Assembly (NCBI GenBank): GCA_937924345.1
Contig: CALDTD010000007.1
Location: 1 to 7,041 of the forward strand
DNA: 7,041 bases
Direction of reading: 5' to 3'
Source of the DNA: an uncultured Flavobacteriales bacterium
Lineage (GTDB): Bacteria > Bacteroidota > Bacteroidia > Flavobacteriales_D > Parvicellaceae
The notes beneath the pieces were generated by a model. It saw nothing but the letters and a program-made list of their open reading frames with translations, made no database searches and was not told the DNA's origin. Positions 7,017-7,041 of the stretch are shown here, piece by piece; within the stretch, counting starts at the first letter, position 1; each line of letters begins with the position of its first letter. Position numbers and translations under genes: made by a program.

Positions 7017-7041
7017 GCCCTAAAGTTTCATTCTTCCAACT

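Noticed and set aside
1..7041. Mobile element, CRISPR array, toxin-antitoxin pair or defence island
   Set aside because: No direct-repeat array, transposase, integrase, nuclease or terminal inverted repeat was seen; base composition appears even across the window.

Overview
The window looks like chromosomal DNA of a low-GC member of the Bacteroidota, probably Flavobacteriia or a close relative. Supporting signs are the strong A+T bias, mostly TAA stops, no Shine-Dalgarno sequences at starts, a clean Bacteroidota-type promoter (TTG, 19 nt, TAnnTTTG) in front of an RNA gene, and a GSCFA-domain protein. Placement below phylum is inference.

Left part, plus strand (1-4515): a tightly packed operon that enters from beyond the left edge. 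A secreted CsgG-like/TPR protein is followed by a soluble TPR-coiled-coil-SpoIIE (PP2C) phosphatase and a small SpoU-family RNA methyltransferase. Both junctions are a TAA stop directly abutting the next ATG, with all three genes in one reading frame. Expression is therefore probably coupled. The first two genes suggest an envelope protein and a cytoplasmic signalling phosphatase made together; no kinase, anti-sigma factor or STAS partner lies in the window.

Middle and right part, minus strand (4508-6796): a GSCFA (SGNH-like) protein converges on the methyltransferase gene with an 8-bp overlap of the 3' ends. Upstream of it, after a 117-bp gap without a clear promoter, lies an L-2-hydroxyglutarate oxidase gene (lhgO), a metabolite-repair flavoenzyme. 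Its start is best placed at 6796, not at the upstream ATG at 6832.

Right end, plus strand (6879-7016): divergent from lhgO is a small SRP RNA gene (4.5S type, ffs) with promoter, the conserved domain IV loop, paired ends and a T-run. It is the only RNA gene seen. No mobile element, CRISPR array, tRNA or rRNA was seen. The best candidate for something undescribed is the CsgG-like/TPR plus TPR-PP2C pair; the other genes are recognisable housekeeping or family-level calls.
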